A DNA stretch of 64,000 nucleotides, taken from DATFVJ01 sp963727015. Its GTDB lineage: Bacteria > Actinomycetota > Actinomycetes > Streptosporangiales > Streptosporangiaceae. Every line of letters begins with the position of its first letter. Positions within the stretch are counted from its first letter, which is position 1. Under the pieces are notes generated by a model, which did not search any database, had not been told where the DNA came from, and saw only the letters and a program-made list of their open reading frames with translations. The position numbers and the translations under genes were made by a program. Below, in pieces: positions 32,870 through 42,790 of the stretch. Location of the stretch: assembly GCA_963727015.1 (NCBI GenBank), contig CAVSEV010000011.1, positions 62,001 to 126,000 on the forward strand, given 5' to 3'.

Positions 32870-34972
32870 TCACCTGGCCGGGGGCCGCTCGGGTATGGCC
32901 GCGAGCGCAGCGCGAAGCTCGTCAGGAGTGGTGACGGGTGCGCGACAGGTGAAGTCCCTGCACACGTAGGCCGCAGGCACCCCGCCGGCCAGGCCACGGC
33001 CGCCAAGCAAGGGGATGCGTGGACCGTGCGCGGAACCGTGCGCAACGCTGTCGCCGTCGTCAGGCGCCCCGGCCGCGATCACCGCGCCAGGCGGCGCGGC
33101 CGCCGCAGCGGCGTGCAGCAGCGCGGCCGTCCGCGGGTCGCCCGGCTCGCCCACGATGGCGATCTCCACCGGGCCGGACAGGTACGCCGCGGCGACCGCG
33201 AGCCCCCAGCCCGCCGCCCGCGGGAATCGCGTGGCCAGCGCGGGGACAACAGAAAGCGCAGCCAGTGCTGCGTCTGTGTGCCGCTGCGAGCCGGTCAGCG
33301 CGCCGTAGCTGAGCAGGGCACCCGCCGCGGCGAACCAGCCTGAAGGCGTCGCATTGTCCGCCGGGTCCTGCGGCCGGTACAGCAAGGGTTGCGAGTCGTC
33401 GGCCGTGTCATAGAAGCCGCCGGCGCCGTCGCCGAACCGGTCGAGCGCCGTGTCGAGCAGGTTGCCTGCGACCATCACCCAGTGCGCGCTGCCGGTAACA
33501 GCGGCGAGGGCAAGGAATCCCTCGGCCACGCAGGCGTAGTCCTCGAGCACACCATCACTTGGCCCTGTTGCCCCGTCCCGCGAGGTCCGCGCGAGCCGCA
33601 CGCCCTGGCTCGATACGTTTATGTGCAGCCCAGCGACCAACCCGGCCGCGTCTTGCGCGGCCTCCAGCAGGTCGTGCCGGTCGAGCAGCAGGCCGGTTTC
33701 CGCGAGCGCCGCGATCGCGAGGCCGTTCCAGGCGGCGACGATCTTGTCGTCGCGTCCGGGGCGGATGCGGGTGGCACGGGCGGTCAAGAGAGCGGAGCGG
33801 ATACCGCGCAGCCGTTCAGGATCATCCGTGTCGCTCTTGTACTGGAGCACCGAGCTACCGCGCTCGAACGTTCCGGCTGCTGTCACGCCGAATACCTGCG
33901 CCGCGTATTGCGCGTCGGCGTCGCCAAGCACCTCGGCAAGCCCGGCCGGTGTCCAGACGTAGAACCGGCCCTCCTCGCCCTCGCTGTCGGCGTCGAGCGC
34001 GGACGCGAAACCACCCTCAGGGGTGCGCAGTTCGCGGACCATCCAGTCACAGGTTTCCGCGGCGATGCGGCGGGCGAGCGGCGAGCCTGTGCGGCGCCAC
34101 AAGTGCGCGTAGACGCGCGCGAGCAGTGCGTTGTCGTAGAGCATCTTCTCGAAGTGCGGCACCACCCAGCCGCTGTCCACCGAGTACCGCGCGAAACCCC
34201 CGCCGAGCTGGTCATACATGCCGCCGCGGGCCATCGCATCCGCGGTCACCTCGGCCATCCGCAGCGCGGCAGCGCTACCTGTCCGCTCGTGGTGGCGCAG
34301 CAGGAACTCGAGCACCATCGAGGGCGGGAACTTCGGCGCGGTGCCGAATCCGCCGTGCGCCTCGTCAAAATCTCGTTCGAGCGACCCGGCCGCGGCGTCG
34401 AGCGCCGGGCCCAGCGTGTCGCGCAGCGCGTCGGTCCCCCACCCCGCGGACTGCCGCTCGCCCTGGGCGCCGCGGCCGAGCGGCGCCGATGCGCGCTCGG
34501 CGAGCGCTGCCGCGATCCGCTGCCCCTGGCCGGTGATCCGGTCCCGCTCCTGCGTCCAGGTCCGGGCTACGGCCAATACCAGGCGCTGGAAGTGCTCGCG
34601 CGGGAAGTATGTGCCGCAGAAGAAGGGCTCGCCGTCAGCGGTCATGAAGACCGTCATCGGCCAGCCACCCTGACCGGTCATCGCCTGCGTCGCGGCCATA
34701 TAGACCGCATCAATGTCCGGCCGTTCCTCACGGTCCACCTTGATCGCGACCAGGTTCTCGTTCATCAGCGCGGCGGTCTGCGGGTCCTCGAAGGACTCGT
34801 GTGCCATCACATGGCACCAGTGACAGGCCGAGTAGCCGACAGAAAGGAGGACGGGCAGGTCGCGGCGCCTTGCCTCGGCAAAGGCCGCGTCGCACCACGG
34901 CCACCAGCCGACCGGGTTGTCCGCGTGCTGCAGCAGATAAGGGCTTGTCGCGCTCTTCAGCCTGTTCACCAT
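32870..34972 (-). CDS. YyaL/DUF255 thioredoxin-domain protein
   Basis: About 700 residues from ATG 34972. The N-terminal RLKSATSPYLLQHADNPVGW block leads into a thioredoxin-like fold with the CxxC motif in YSACHWCHVMAHESFEDP (about residues 47-63) and NENLVAIKVDREERPDID. The rest is an (alpha/alpha)6 barrel similar to N-acylglucosamine epimerases or cellulases (HGGFGTAPKFPPSMVLEFLL, MLYDNALLARVYAHLW, AWNGLAIAALAETG). This is the spermatogenesis-associated-20/YyaL family, conserved from bacteria to man with no settled biochemical role. Length is normal. Single leftward gene. Confidence 0.93.
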   Translation of the reverse strand: MVNRLKSATSPYLLQHADNPVGWWPWCDAAFAEARRRDLPVLLSVGYSACHWCHVMAHESFEDPQTAALMNENLVAIKVDREERPDIDAVYMAATQAMTGQGGWPMTVFMTADGEPFFCGTYFPREHFQRLVLAVARTWTQERDRITGQGQRIAAALAERASAPLGRGAQGERQSAGWGTDALRDTLGPALDAAAGSLERDFDEAHGGFGTAPKFPPSMVLEFLLRHHERTGSAAALRMAEVTADAMARGGMYDQLGGGFARYSVDSGWVVPHFEKMLYDNALLARVYAHLWRRTGSPLARRIAAETCDWMVRELRTPEGGFASALDADSEGEEGRFYVWTPAGLAEVLGDADAQYAAQVFGVTAAGTFERGSSVLQYKSDTDDPERLRGIRSALLTARATRIRPGRDDKIVAAWNGLAIAALAETGLLLDRHDLLEAAQDAAGLVAGLHINVSSQGVRLARTSRDGATGPSDGVLEDYACVAEGFLALAAVTGSAHWVMVAGNLLDTALDRFGDGAGGFYDTADDSQPLLYRPQDPADNATPSGWFAAAGALLSYGALTGSQRHTDAALAALSVVPALATRFPRAAGWGLAVAAAYLSGPVEIAIVGEPGDPRTAALLHAAAAAAPPGAVIAAGAPDDGDSVAHGSAHGPRIPLLGGRGLAGGVPAAYVCRDFTCRAPVTTPDELRAALAAIPERPPAR

Positions 34973-35305
34973 TCCCAAGCTATCCGGCGATAGCTATGCC
35001 GCGATTCGGCGGGCCACTGCTGGCGGTTCATGATCCGTGCTTGTGTTGATTTGCCCGCGTTATTTGCGGGTTAGTTAACACGGTTGCGGATCTTGAGCCC
35101 GGCTGGATCGACCGGCTCGACGCCGGACGTACCGCGCTTGGGGGTGCGGAAGCTCCGCGAACGCCGCCCTCCCCGCCGCGGACATGAGAGCCCGTCGACG
35201 CCATCGTCCCCCGGTTTCGCTGGCCAACCCGAGCCCCGCATGCGGCTCGCGAGCACGGGCATGGAGCATGGGTGTACGGAACCAACTGTGAGGGAGCAGC
35301 GAGTC
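34973..35305. other. 333-bp intergenic region between divergent genes
   Basis: No gene seen. It holds a small 5-bp hairpin (CCCGC/GCGGG at 35054-35070, 7-nt loop) in a short AT-richer patch (GTTATTT, TTAGTTAACA), where one or both divergent promoters may lie. I see no convincing -35/-10 pair. Confidence 0.4.
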
Positions 35306-36355
35306 ATGCGGATGCGGACGCTGGGCGGCACCGGGATGAAGGTCAGCCCGTACTGTCTCGGGGCGATGATGTTCGGCGCGTGGGGCAACGCCGACCACGC
35401 GGACGCCGTGCGGATCATCCACGCGGCACTTGAAGCGGGGATCAACTTCGTTGACACCGCGGATGTCTACTCGGCGGGCGAGTCGGAGGAGATCGTCGGC
35501 GAAGCCCTGCAGGGCCGCCGTGACCAGGTAGTCCTCGCCACCAAGGCGCATGCGCCGATGGGATCCGACCCGAACATGGCCGGCAACTCACGGCGTTGGC
35601 TCGTCCGCGAGGTGGAGGCCAGCCTGCGGCGGCTGCGGACCGACTACATCGACCTCTACCAGATCCACCGGCCTGACCCGGCCACGGACATCGACGAGAC
35701 CCTTTCCGCGCTTTCCGATCTGGTTCATGCGGGAAAGGTCAGGGCGATCGGTTCCTCGACGTTCCCCGCGGATGAGATCGTCGAGGCCCAGTGGGTCGCG
35801 GAGCGCCGTGGGCACGTCCGTTTCCGATGTGAGCAACCGCCGTACTCGATCCTGGCACGCGGCGCCGAGACCTCGGTGCTTCCGGCTTGTGCGCGCTACC
35901 GCATGGGTGTCATCGTCTGGAGCCCGCTCGCGGGCGGATGGCTGACAGGCAAGTACCGTTCGGCGCAAGACGTGGACATGACCACCGGCCGCGCGGCGCG
36001 GCTGCCGCTGCGGTTCGACCCTTCACTGCCTGCCAACCAGGGCAAAATGGCGGCCGTCGAAGAGCTCACCAAGATCGCGGAGGAGATCGGCGCATCGTTG
36101 ACGCACCTGGCCCTGGCCTTTGTCATGGCTCATCCCGCCGTAACGTCAGCGATCATCGGCCCGCGCACCATGGATCAGCTCACCGATCTGCTTGCCGCCG
36201 CGAAACTGGGGCTCGACGACGACGTTCTGGACCGGATCGACAAGGCCGTGCCGCCGGGCACCAACCTGAACCGCGCCGACGCTGGTTACGACCCGCCGTC
36301 GATCACTGATCCGAGCCTGCGCCGCAGGCCGGTGCCTGATCGCCTGGTCAGCTGA
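35306..36355 (+). CDS. Aldo/keto reductase
   Basis: 349 residues from ATG 35306, with AGGGAG 9 nt upstream; the longer open frame upstream is unlikely. The (beta/alpha)8 fold motifs are present: LGTG-like LGGTGMKVSPYCLGAMMFG, the catalytic Asp/Tyr in FVDTADVYSAGESEEIVG, Lys in VVLATKAHAPMG, and His in YIDLYQIHRPDP. SAIIGPRTMDQLTDLLAA is the C-terminal NADPH-binding signature. It reduces carbonyl compounds with NADPH in the cytosol; the substrate is not predictable. It is monocistronic, and its 3' end overlaps the small convergent membrane gene by 8 bp. Confidence 0.93.
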   Translation: MRMRTLGGTGMKVSPYCLGAMMFGAWGNADHADAVRIIHAALEAGINFVDTADVYSAGESEEIVGEALQGRRDQVVLATKAHAPMGSDPNMAGNSRRWLVREVEASLRRLRTDYIDLYQIHRPDPATDIDETLSALSDLVHAGKVRAIGSSTFPADEIVEAQWVAERRGHVRFRCEQPPYSILARGAETSVLPACARYRMGVIVWSPLAGGWLTGKYRSAQDVDMTTGRAARLPLRFDPSLPANQGKMAAVEELTKIAEEIGASLTHLALAFVMAHPAVTSAIIGPRTMDQLTDLLAAAKLGLDDDVLDRIDKAVPPGTNLNRADAGYDPPSITDPSLRRRPVPDRLVS

Positions 36356-36611
36356 TGGGCCACGCAGGCTGACCGGCGCCGGGCGCGGCCGCGGCATCCC
36401 CTGACGCCGCCGCATCCGGTGACGGCCCGGCACCCGGTGACAGCCCAGACACCCCGGCATCCGGTGACGCCTCGGTGAGGCGCGCGTGCAACCGCGCCCG
36501 GATCTCGTCGGCGGTGTAAGCGCGGCGGCGCCGCTCGTCTCTGACGATCACCGCGCCGGTGGCGGCGACACCGACGAAGGCGGCCATTCCAAGTACTTTC
36601 CACAAGCGCAC
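36348..36611 (-). CDS. Small single-TM protein of unknown function
   Basis: 87 residues. A short N-terminus and one transmembrane helix (MAAFVGVAATGAVIV, about residues 9-24) are followed by a basic patch (RDERRRRAYTADEIRARLHARLTEA) and a Pro/Ala/Gly tail. The length, topology and basic helix resemble small actinobacterial envelope-associated proteins; no function is known to me. It overlaps the aldo/keto reductase end by 8 bp, and its start is only 18 bp from that of the divergent next gene. Confidence 0.65.
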   Translation of the reverse strand: MRLWKVLGMAAFVGVAATGAVIVRDERRRRAYTADEIRARLHARLTEASPDAGVSGLSPGAGPSPDAAASGDAAAAPGAGQPAWPIS

Positions 36612-36629
36612 GCACCTAGGCTAGCGATC

Positions 36630-37454
36630 GTGCCTGGCGCGCGCATCACTCTCGACGACGCACTCGACCTGACCCGAACCGGCGATGTGTGGCTGTTTCG
36701 CGGCCGCAAGGCGGCGGACCGCGCCATCCAGGTGAGCACGAACAGCCCGGTCAACCACGTCGGCATGTCCGTCGTGGTGGACGACCTGCCGCCGCTGATG
36801 TGGCACGCGGAGCTCGGCAGGTCGTTGCCCGACATGTGGTCAGGCAGCCACCAGCGCGGGGTCCAGTTGCATGACCTGCGTGCCGCGGTGATCGTCTGGG
36901 CCAGCAGATACGGCCAGCAAGCCTGGCTGCGCCAGCTCGACTATCCCGTCAGCCGCGAGACGGAGGACGCGGTCCTGCGCACCATTGCCCGGCTGGACGG
37001 CACGCCGTTTCCTGCGACGGTCCGGCTGGCGTCCGGGTGGCTGCGCGGTCGGATGCCGCCCATCAGGCACGGTCGGCGGGACGGCCACGTGGTGCTGGAC
37101 GGCGGGCGCGACGGCGCGCTGGACGGCGGGCGGGATGGTTCGCTGGACGGCGGGCGCGACCGCGCGTTGGACGGCGGGCGCGACGGCTCGCTGGACGGCG
37201 CGCTGGACGGCGGGCGCGACGGCGCGCATGGCGGCGTGCGGGATGGCTCGTTGAACGGCGCGCAGGCCGCGGACATGAAGACCGCCTATTGCGCACAGGT
37301 GGTCGCGGTCACCTACCAGGCGATGGGGTTGCTCCCCGGCGGGCGCCGGCCGAATTGGTACGACGCGGGCCGGTTCTGGAGCGGTGACGATCTCCAGTTG
37401 TCCGCCGGCGCCCGCCTCGGCGGCGAGATCGCGGTCGACATCGCGTCAAGCTGA
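36630..37454 (+). CDS. Permuted NlpC/P60 (YiiX/YaeF)-like hydrolase
   Basis: About 274 residues from GTG 36630. TGDVWLFRGRKAADRAIQVSTNSPVNHVGMSV contains the His of permuted papain-like folds (NHVGM), and the Cys comes late in KTAYCAQVVAVTYQAMGLL. This circular order marks the YiiX/YaeF class. No signal peptide is seen, so it may act on cytosolic or lipid-amide substrates. Between the two halves is an insertion of repeats (GGRDGALDGGRDGSLDG). The start codon lies 18 bp from the divergent small gene, so its promoter must overlap that gene or the mRNA is leaderless. Confidence 0.75.
   Translation: MPGARITLDDALDLTRTGDVWLFRGRKAADRAIQVSTNSPVNHVGMSVVVDDLPPLMWHAELGRSLPDMWSGSHQRGVQLHDLRAAVIVWASRYGQQAWLRQLDYPVSRETEDAVLRTIARLDGTPFPATVRLASGWLRGRMPPIRHGRRDGHVVLDGGRDGALDGGRDGSLDGGRDRALDGGRDGSLDGALDGGRDGAHGGVRDGSLNGAQAADMKTAYCAQVVAVTYQAMGLLPGGRRPNWYDAGRFWSGDDLQLSAGARLGGEIAVDIASS
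37098..37260. repeat. In-frame Gly/Asp-rich tandem repeats
   Basis: Units close to GACGGCGGGCGCGACGGCTC (24 bp, with some 12-bp variants) occur about six times, encoding LDGGRDGA/S. They sit in a surface loop position of the YiiX-like protein, between the His and Cys halves. Confidence 0.9.
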
Positions 37455-37617
37455 ACGGGCCCGAGCGCCCTGGCCCAGATCTGGCCGCGTCTGCTCCAGT
37501 TCCTCGCCACCACCGCATCTGGCCGATAATCGCGTCTAGCGGACAATGCGGCACTAGGTACTACATCATCTCGCCAAGGCTCCCGTTCCCTGCCCCAGAA
37601 CGTGATGAGATGAGCAC

Positions 37618-39075
37618 GTGGCGGAGTTACGCAACCGGTCACCCGGCACGGACAACAGCGACGCCGTCACAGCCCGCCGCAGCGGCGAGACACCCCGGCA
37701 GGCCGACACACGGCCACGTCCGCGCGAGACGCCCAACCAGTCCGCCGAGACGCCCGCCCGCCCGGCCGGCACAAGGCCGCACCCCGCCGAGACGGGCCGG
37801 CGCGGCGCCCCGCGAAGCGGCGCCGACCGGATGCGCGCCCTCTTCAGCAGCCCTGACAGCACTACCCCGGACACCGGTCCCCCACTACGCCCTGACCGCC
37901 CAGGCCGCATGCCCGGAGGCCCCGGCCGCACGCCCGGCAGCCCCGACCGGACGCCCGACCGCACCCGAGCACCGAGCGACATCGACCCCCGCTGGCTCGC
38001 CGGAGTCCCCCGCCCGCCCGACGCCCTGCCCGACGACACCGGCCGCGCCTACCTGCGCTGAGCACCGCGGCCGCCGACCCGACGACGCCCGCCGCGTCCG
38101 CGAGACGAACCACCCGGCTGGGGCAGTCACCACGAGGCGACCAAGGACACGCGAGACGGCTCAAGGCCAGGGTGGACCGCCCAAGCCTTCCAGGACGCAA
38201 TTTGTGATCTGCCACCGCCGGATCGGTATGGCGATCCGCTGAAACGAGCCGGACGGCACTCATGTCCCGCCTCTCAAGCGGACGCCCCCTGCGTGAGCAG
38301 GCCCGCCAAGGCGAGCTCGGCGACTGCGGGATCATCGCGACGCTGGGGGCGGTTGCCTGCCCACCGGCCGGACGAGATCCTCGAGCCGGGTCGGGCAGCA
38401 GCCTGACGGAACATACCGGGTGCGGTTGAACGAGGCCCGAGTGGACGGCGGACGGCGCCGAGCCCGACCGGCCAGATGATCGATCTGACCGTAACACCAG
38501 ACCTGCCCGTTCATTCCGACACGCCCGACCGGCCAGCCTTTGCATCACCTCAAGGCGGCGCAGCATGGGCTCCGGTGCTGGAAAAAGCCGTCGCTGGCGT
38601 GGACCAGACATGGACACCGGAGCGGCGCGAGCATTGGGCGACAGTCTGGCACGCACATGTGCGAGTACGATATCGCCGATCCAACGTGAAGAACCCGCGC
38701 ACCGGGCCGCCGCCCGACGGATATGTGCGGCTCAACCAGGGCTCGAGTAGCTGGGATCGCGCTGAGCTGTTCACCCAGCTGACTGGCAGAGAGTCCATTG
38801 TCCGACAGCGACCCAGACGACTCCGGAGCAGCTGGCTGCTCGTATTTTCGCGTCAGTTATGCGACCAGAAGCCGGTTCTTACGGCCTCCGCGCCATGCAC
38901 ACGACAAGGAGAGGCTTCCGCACAACTTGGAACCCGCTCACGCCTATGAGGTCGATGGCGGTGAAAGGTGACAAGATCATATTGCGCAATCCTTGGAACC
39001 GTAAGCATCCCGAGCGCTATGACCGCGTCTGAATTCAGCGCGAACATGGAACCGGATTACACCACCTTGAAGTGA
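37618..39075 (+). pseudogene. Decayed calpain-family (C2) cysteine protease gene
   Basis: Pieces of a calpain-like protease can be read in order but in different frames. First is a Pro/Arg-rich N-terminus from GTG 37618 to a stop at 38059-38061. Next comes DLPPPDRYGDPL, then the Cys motif QGELGDCGIIATLGAVA (about 38307-38357), QPDGTYRVRLNEARVDGG, IDLTVTPDLPV, then AAWAPVLEKAVAG and DGYVRLNQGSSSWDRAEL. The His motif EPAHAYEV (about 38930) and the Asn motif KIILRNPWNRKHPE (about 38970-39012) follow, with a C-terminus SANMEPDYTTLK ending at TGA 39073. At least five frame changes separate them, so this is a broken gene. Whether the N-terminal stretch is part of the same gene is inference. Confidence 0.75.
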
Positions 39076-39317
39076 GGAACTACGTGACGCAGATTGGAAT
39101 TCAGGTCCAGGTCGGCCAGGGCGTCGTGTCTGGCACCGACGACGACATCAGCTTCGCGGGCAGCTATGTGTTCCGGGCCAGCGACGCCGAACCCGCCAAA
39201 GTCGAAATTGCGGTTTGGGACGAGGGCGTCCGCAGGAATTCGACGTCACGCTGCGGTGAGGGTGAGACGTTCGAGATCTCCGGGCAGACGTGGCGGCTCG
39301 ACAAGATCCATTCATGA
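39072..39317 (+). CDS. Small protein coupled to the calpain-like pseudogene
   Basis: 81 residues from GTG 39072, whose GTGA overlaps the TGA that ends the calpain-like sequence. A beta-rich pattern (IGIQVQVGQGVVSG, KVEIAVWDEG, GETFEISGQTWRLDKI) suggests a small sandwich domain; I recall similar small actinobacterial DUFs but cannot name one surely. The overlap means it was translated with the protease. It could have been an inhibitor or immunity-type partner (inference). It is intact, unlike its partner. Confidence 0.6.
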   Translation: MRNYVTQIGIQVQVGQGVVSGTDDDISFAGSYVFRASDAEPAKVEIAVWDEGVRRNSTSRCGEGETFEISGQTWRLDKIHS

Positions 39318-39905
39318 GGGTCAGCGCCGCTGGTACGCGGACCTGACTCGCATCGCCTGAACCGGCATCACCACAGCGCCTTCGCTGTCGCCGGGGCAGG
39401 CGGCGGGCGGGGCGGGCGCGGCTGGCCGGATGGCGTTCAGCCACCGGCAGGCGCACATCGCACCACCCGTCCGCAGACCAAAGCCGATCTCTTCGCCACG
39501 ATCAGCAGAATCCCGACTGGCCGCACGCACCATTAGTCACGTTTAGCACGATAGGTTGCGGCTGTCGCCCGCCCAGTAGAGCTCTGCGACGGGGCTCCTC
39601 CGCGAGGCACGCCGCCATGATCCGCGACGCGACGCCGCGCGGCAGCCGTTCGGGAGATGTAACGATTTCCCGGGCAGCGGCGAGGGTTCAGCTGAGGCGC
39701 GCACTGGCTGACCCAATCGCTCGTCCGGGTGGGCAACACCGCGAGGCTGCCGCACCAGGGCGCCGCGGACGAGCCATTGGCCCGCTGACGGCCCGGGCCG
39801 CCAGCATGATCAGCTGACCCACGAGTAGCCTTAACGGCTTGCGCGGCGAGGCACCCGACCACCCGGCATTTGCGCGCCCGGGCCCGAACCCCCTGTGAAG
39901 GAATC
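39318..39905. other. 588-bp region without a recognisable gene
   Basis: No start/stop frame with convincing codon use or known motif in either direction. It lies between the calpain remnant and the cupin gene and may include further decayed sequence. A minus-strand stretch near 39560-39680 vaguely resembles the end of a protein kinase C-lobe, but too weakly to annotate. Confidence 0.4.
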
Positions 39906-40346
39906 GTGAGCGTTCCGATCATCCCGCCGGGTGAGGGCAAGATCCTCACCGCCCGCGGCAGTGTAATGGCCTTCAAGGCGATCGCAGAACAGACCAGCGG
40001 CGACTTCTCGCTGATGGAGCGCACGCTGCCACCTGGCGGCCGGCGGCCACCTGCGCACAGGCACACCAACTGCAGCGAGGCGTTCTTCGTGCTTGACGGG
40101 ACCGTCGCGTTCGAACTCGAGGGTCAGGAACAGGCCGGCGGGGCCGGCGACTTCCTGCTCGTTCCACGCGGCGCCGCGCACACGTTCGGCAACGGCGGCG
40201 AGGCGGTTGCGCGGCTGCTCGTCCTGCACGCCCCGGCGATGGATGCCTACTTCGAGGAGTTGCACAAGCTGTGGTCCGGCGAGCAACCACCAGCACGGGA
40301 ACAGGAACGCGCCTTGATGAGCCGCTTCGGCATGGAGCCCGCCTAG
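39906..40346 (+). CDS. Cupin-domain protein
   Basis: About 146 residues from GTG 39906. It is a single double-stranded beta-helix with metal-binding motif 1 in PPAHRHTNCSEAFFVLDGTVAFEL (His, His, Glu) and motif 2 in GAGDFLLVPRGAAHTFGNG (His). A C-terminal helix, MDAYFEELHKLWSG, resembles small quercetinase-like or unknown-function cupins. The substrate cannot be assigned. No operon partner. Confidence 0.87.
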   Translation: MSVPIIPPGEGKILTARGSVMAFKAIAEQTSGDFSLMERTLPPGGRRPPAHRHTNCSEAFFVLDGTVAFELEGQEQAGGAGDFLLVPRGAAHTFGNGGEAVARLLVLHAPAMDAYFEELHKLWSGEQPPAREQERALMSRFGMEPA

Positions 40347-41861
40347 TCACGACCGACGCGCAGCCCACGTCGGCTCTCGCCGGAGGCAGCCGCCGCCCTG
40401 CCTGATGCCCGCATCAGCGAGATGCTGCGCGGCTTCAGCCCGTGCTCCTGACGGCTCCGCCGGGAAAGGCCGTACCCGTGGTTTCGGACGGCGAGCCCGC
40501 AGGTGGCCAGGCCCGCGGCGGACCGACGATTTCATGCGAACACATGTACGAAACTGTGATCCTTCGATAAACTGTTCTATGTACTTGTTTGGCCAGCCGG
40601 CTCGCGGGAGGTGAGCTCATTGCCGACGACTTTTCCGCCGGCGAGCTCACCTGGCGTGGTGACCTCGACCGGCGAGCCCTTGGCGGTCAGCGGTACGCCA
40701 CTGATGGCCGATGGGCTTGCGGAGCAGGGAATCTGGCTGTGCGGGAGCGGCGCACTGCCCGGCGGGCTGGCCGGCGCGCCGGGCCGGATGGGTTTCCAGC
40801 AGGGCGGCCTGCTGGAAACGCTGCGCCCGGGCCCGGAGCTTGCCGTCTTCCTGCAGGACCCGGTATGCGCCGGCCCGGGCATTCCAGGCAGCGGCGCCGG
40901 TGACGCGTATCGGCGCGAAGACGCGGCCGCATCCGGTGCTGGCCGCCGCGATGTCACCGGCGCCGGCGGGGATGGCGCGGCTGCTGACGGGACAGCCGGA
41001 ACGCTGGGCCTGCTGGGTGATGACGCCCTGACCGGGGTGGTTCGCGGCTGGCGCCGGCTGGGGTCGTGGGCGGCGGCGATGGAGCACGCGGCGGTCGCGG
41101 AGCTTGCGGGCCGGCGCATCGGCGAGGCACGGGCCGAAGGCTGCTGGACGATGGAGGCCGGCCGGTACGCGGCCGCCGAAGTAGCGGCCGCGCTCACCCT
41201 GACCCGGACGGCAGCGGAGAGCCTGGTCGATCGCGCGCTTGCACTCCAGGAACTGCCAGCCACCCGGGCCGCGCTGGCCGCCGGGCAGATCGACGTGCCG
41301 AAGGCACTGGCGATCGTCAATGGCGTGACCGGGCTGACCAGCGAACTGGCGCGCGCCGTTGAGCAGCGGGTGCTTCCGGCTGCCCCCGCCCAGACCACCG
41401 GGCAGCTGCGGGCGGCGGTGACCAGCGCCGCGCTCGCCGCCGACCCCGCCGCCGCGGAAAAGCGGCGCGCCCAGGCCGAACGGCGGGCGCGGGTGGAACA
41501 GCAACCAGAGCCGGACGGCGTCAGCGCCACCCTGGCCGGGCGGAACCTGCCCACCGCCGACGCCGCGGCTGCCTGGAACCGGATCACCGCTATCGCCAAG
41601 GCGTTGCAGGCCGACGGTGCACAGGGCGGCATGGATCTGCTGCGCGCCCAGGTGTTCCTGGGCTTGCTGCTCGGCCGCCCCGCCGCGGCCCAAGCCCACG
41701 ATCCAGCGCCGCACGCACCGCCCGAAGCACCGCCCGAAGCACAGCCCGAAGCAGGGCCTGACGCACGGCCCGACGCACAGCCAGGTGCAAAGCCGAACGC
41801 AGAACCTGCGCGGGAACCCGCAGCAGGGCCTGACTCACGGCGCGATGCTGCGCCCACCGGT

Positions 41862-42130
41862 CCAGTTACGCCCGCCGGCCCAGGTACGCCCGCCAGTCCA
41901 GTGCGCCGGCCGGTCCGGTTACGCCCGCCGGCCCAGGCGCGCCCGCCGGCCCAGGCGCGCCCGCCGGTCCAGGTACGCCCGCCGGTCCAGGTGCGCCCGC
42001 CGGTCCAGGTACGCCCGCCGGTCCAGGTACGCCCGCCAGTCCGGTTGCGCCGACTGGTCCAGTTACGCCCGCCAGCCCAGGTACGCCCACCAGTGCAGCT
42101 GCCAGTCCAGTTGCGCCCGCCGGTCCGGGC
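41862..42130. repeat. 18-bp tandem repeats with a frame change (DUF222-HNH gene)
   Basis: Units of GGTCCAGGTACGCCCGCC type, about 13 copies, encode GPGTPA hexapeptides in the downstream frame. The upstream frame enters this region as GPVTPAGPGTPASP and then loses register near 41900. Confidence 0.9.
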
Positions 42131-42565
42131 GACAGCGGTGAGGCATGCCTGGACCCGCTGGATGCGTGCGCGGCCGGCGGTTGCGGGTCCGGCCGGCTCC
42201 ATAGCGCCAGCCTCTCACCCGGACCTGACCTTCCGGGCGCGGTCACGCGTCCGCAGGATCTGCCTGCCGGGCTGCGGCGGGTGCCCGCGGGCAACGGCGG
42301 CGCCCATGTCCGTCCGTTCACCGCGCCGGACCGGCCGGGACTGACCGGATCGGTAAACCTGACCGTGCCGCTGACCACGTGGCTCGGCCTTACCGGCACT
42401 CCCGGCTACCTGGACGGATTCGGGCCCGTCACTGCCATCACCGCTCGCCAGATCGCAGCCGCCGCCGCGAACAGCGGCGCCACGAAATGGTGCGTCACTG
42501 TCACCAACGAGGACGGGTGGGCGATCGGGCACGGCTGCGCCACCCGCCGGCGAGTGCGAATGCCC

Positions 42566-42790
42566 CGCGGCCCAGACCCAGACCCAGGCCCAGCAGACCC
42601 AGCAGACCCAGGCGCAGACCCAGCAGACCCAGGCCCCAGCCCAGGCCCCAGCCCAGGCCCCAGCCCAGGCCCCAGCCCAGGCCCCGGCCCAGGCCCAGCA
42701 GACCCAGGCCCCAGCCCAGGCGCAGCAGACCCAGACCCAGGCCTAGCAGCCCCAGACCGAAGCCCAGGCGCAGGCGCAGGCGCGAGCGCA
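42566..42790. repeat. Pro/Gly-coding 6- and 12-bp repeats (DUF222-HNH gene)
   Basis: CCCAGCCCAGGC-type 12-mers and CAGACCCAGG-type units encode PGPSPGPS, ADPADPG and DPDPG. They lie just before the HNH domain. Confidence 0.9.

Noticed and set aside
35054..35070. Hairpin as terminator
   Set aside because: Only 5 bp of stem and located between divergent gene starts, where no transcript ends.
37566..38039. Minus-strand Arg/Ser/Gly-rich frame opposite the calpain-like N-terminus
   Set aside because: Antisense shadow of a GC-rich reading frame; no start signal or motif.
39560..39680. Serine/threonine kinase C-lobe fragment on the minus strand
   Set aside because: Only a weak resemblance to the end of a kinase domain, no start, no other motif, frames mixed.
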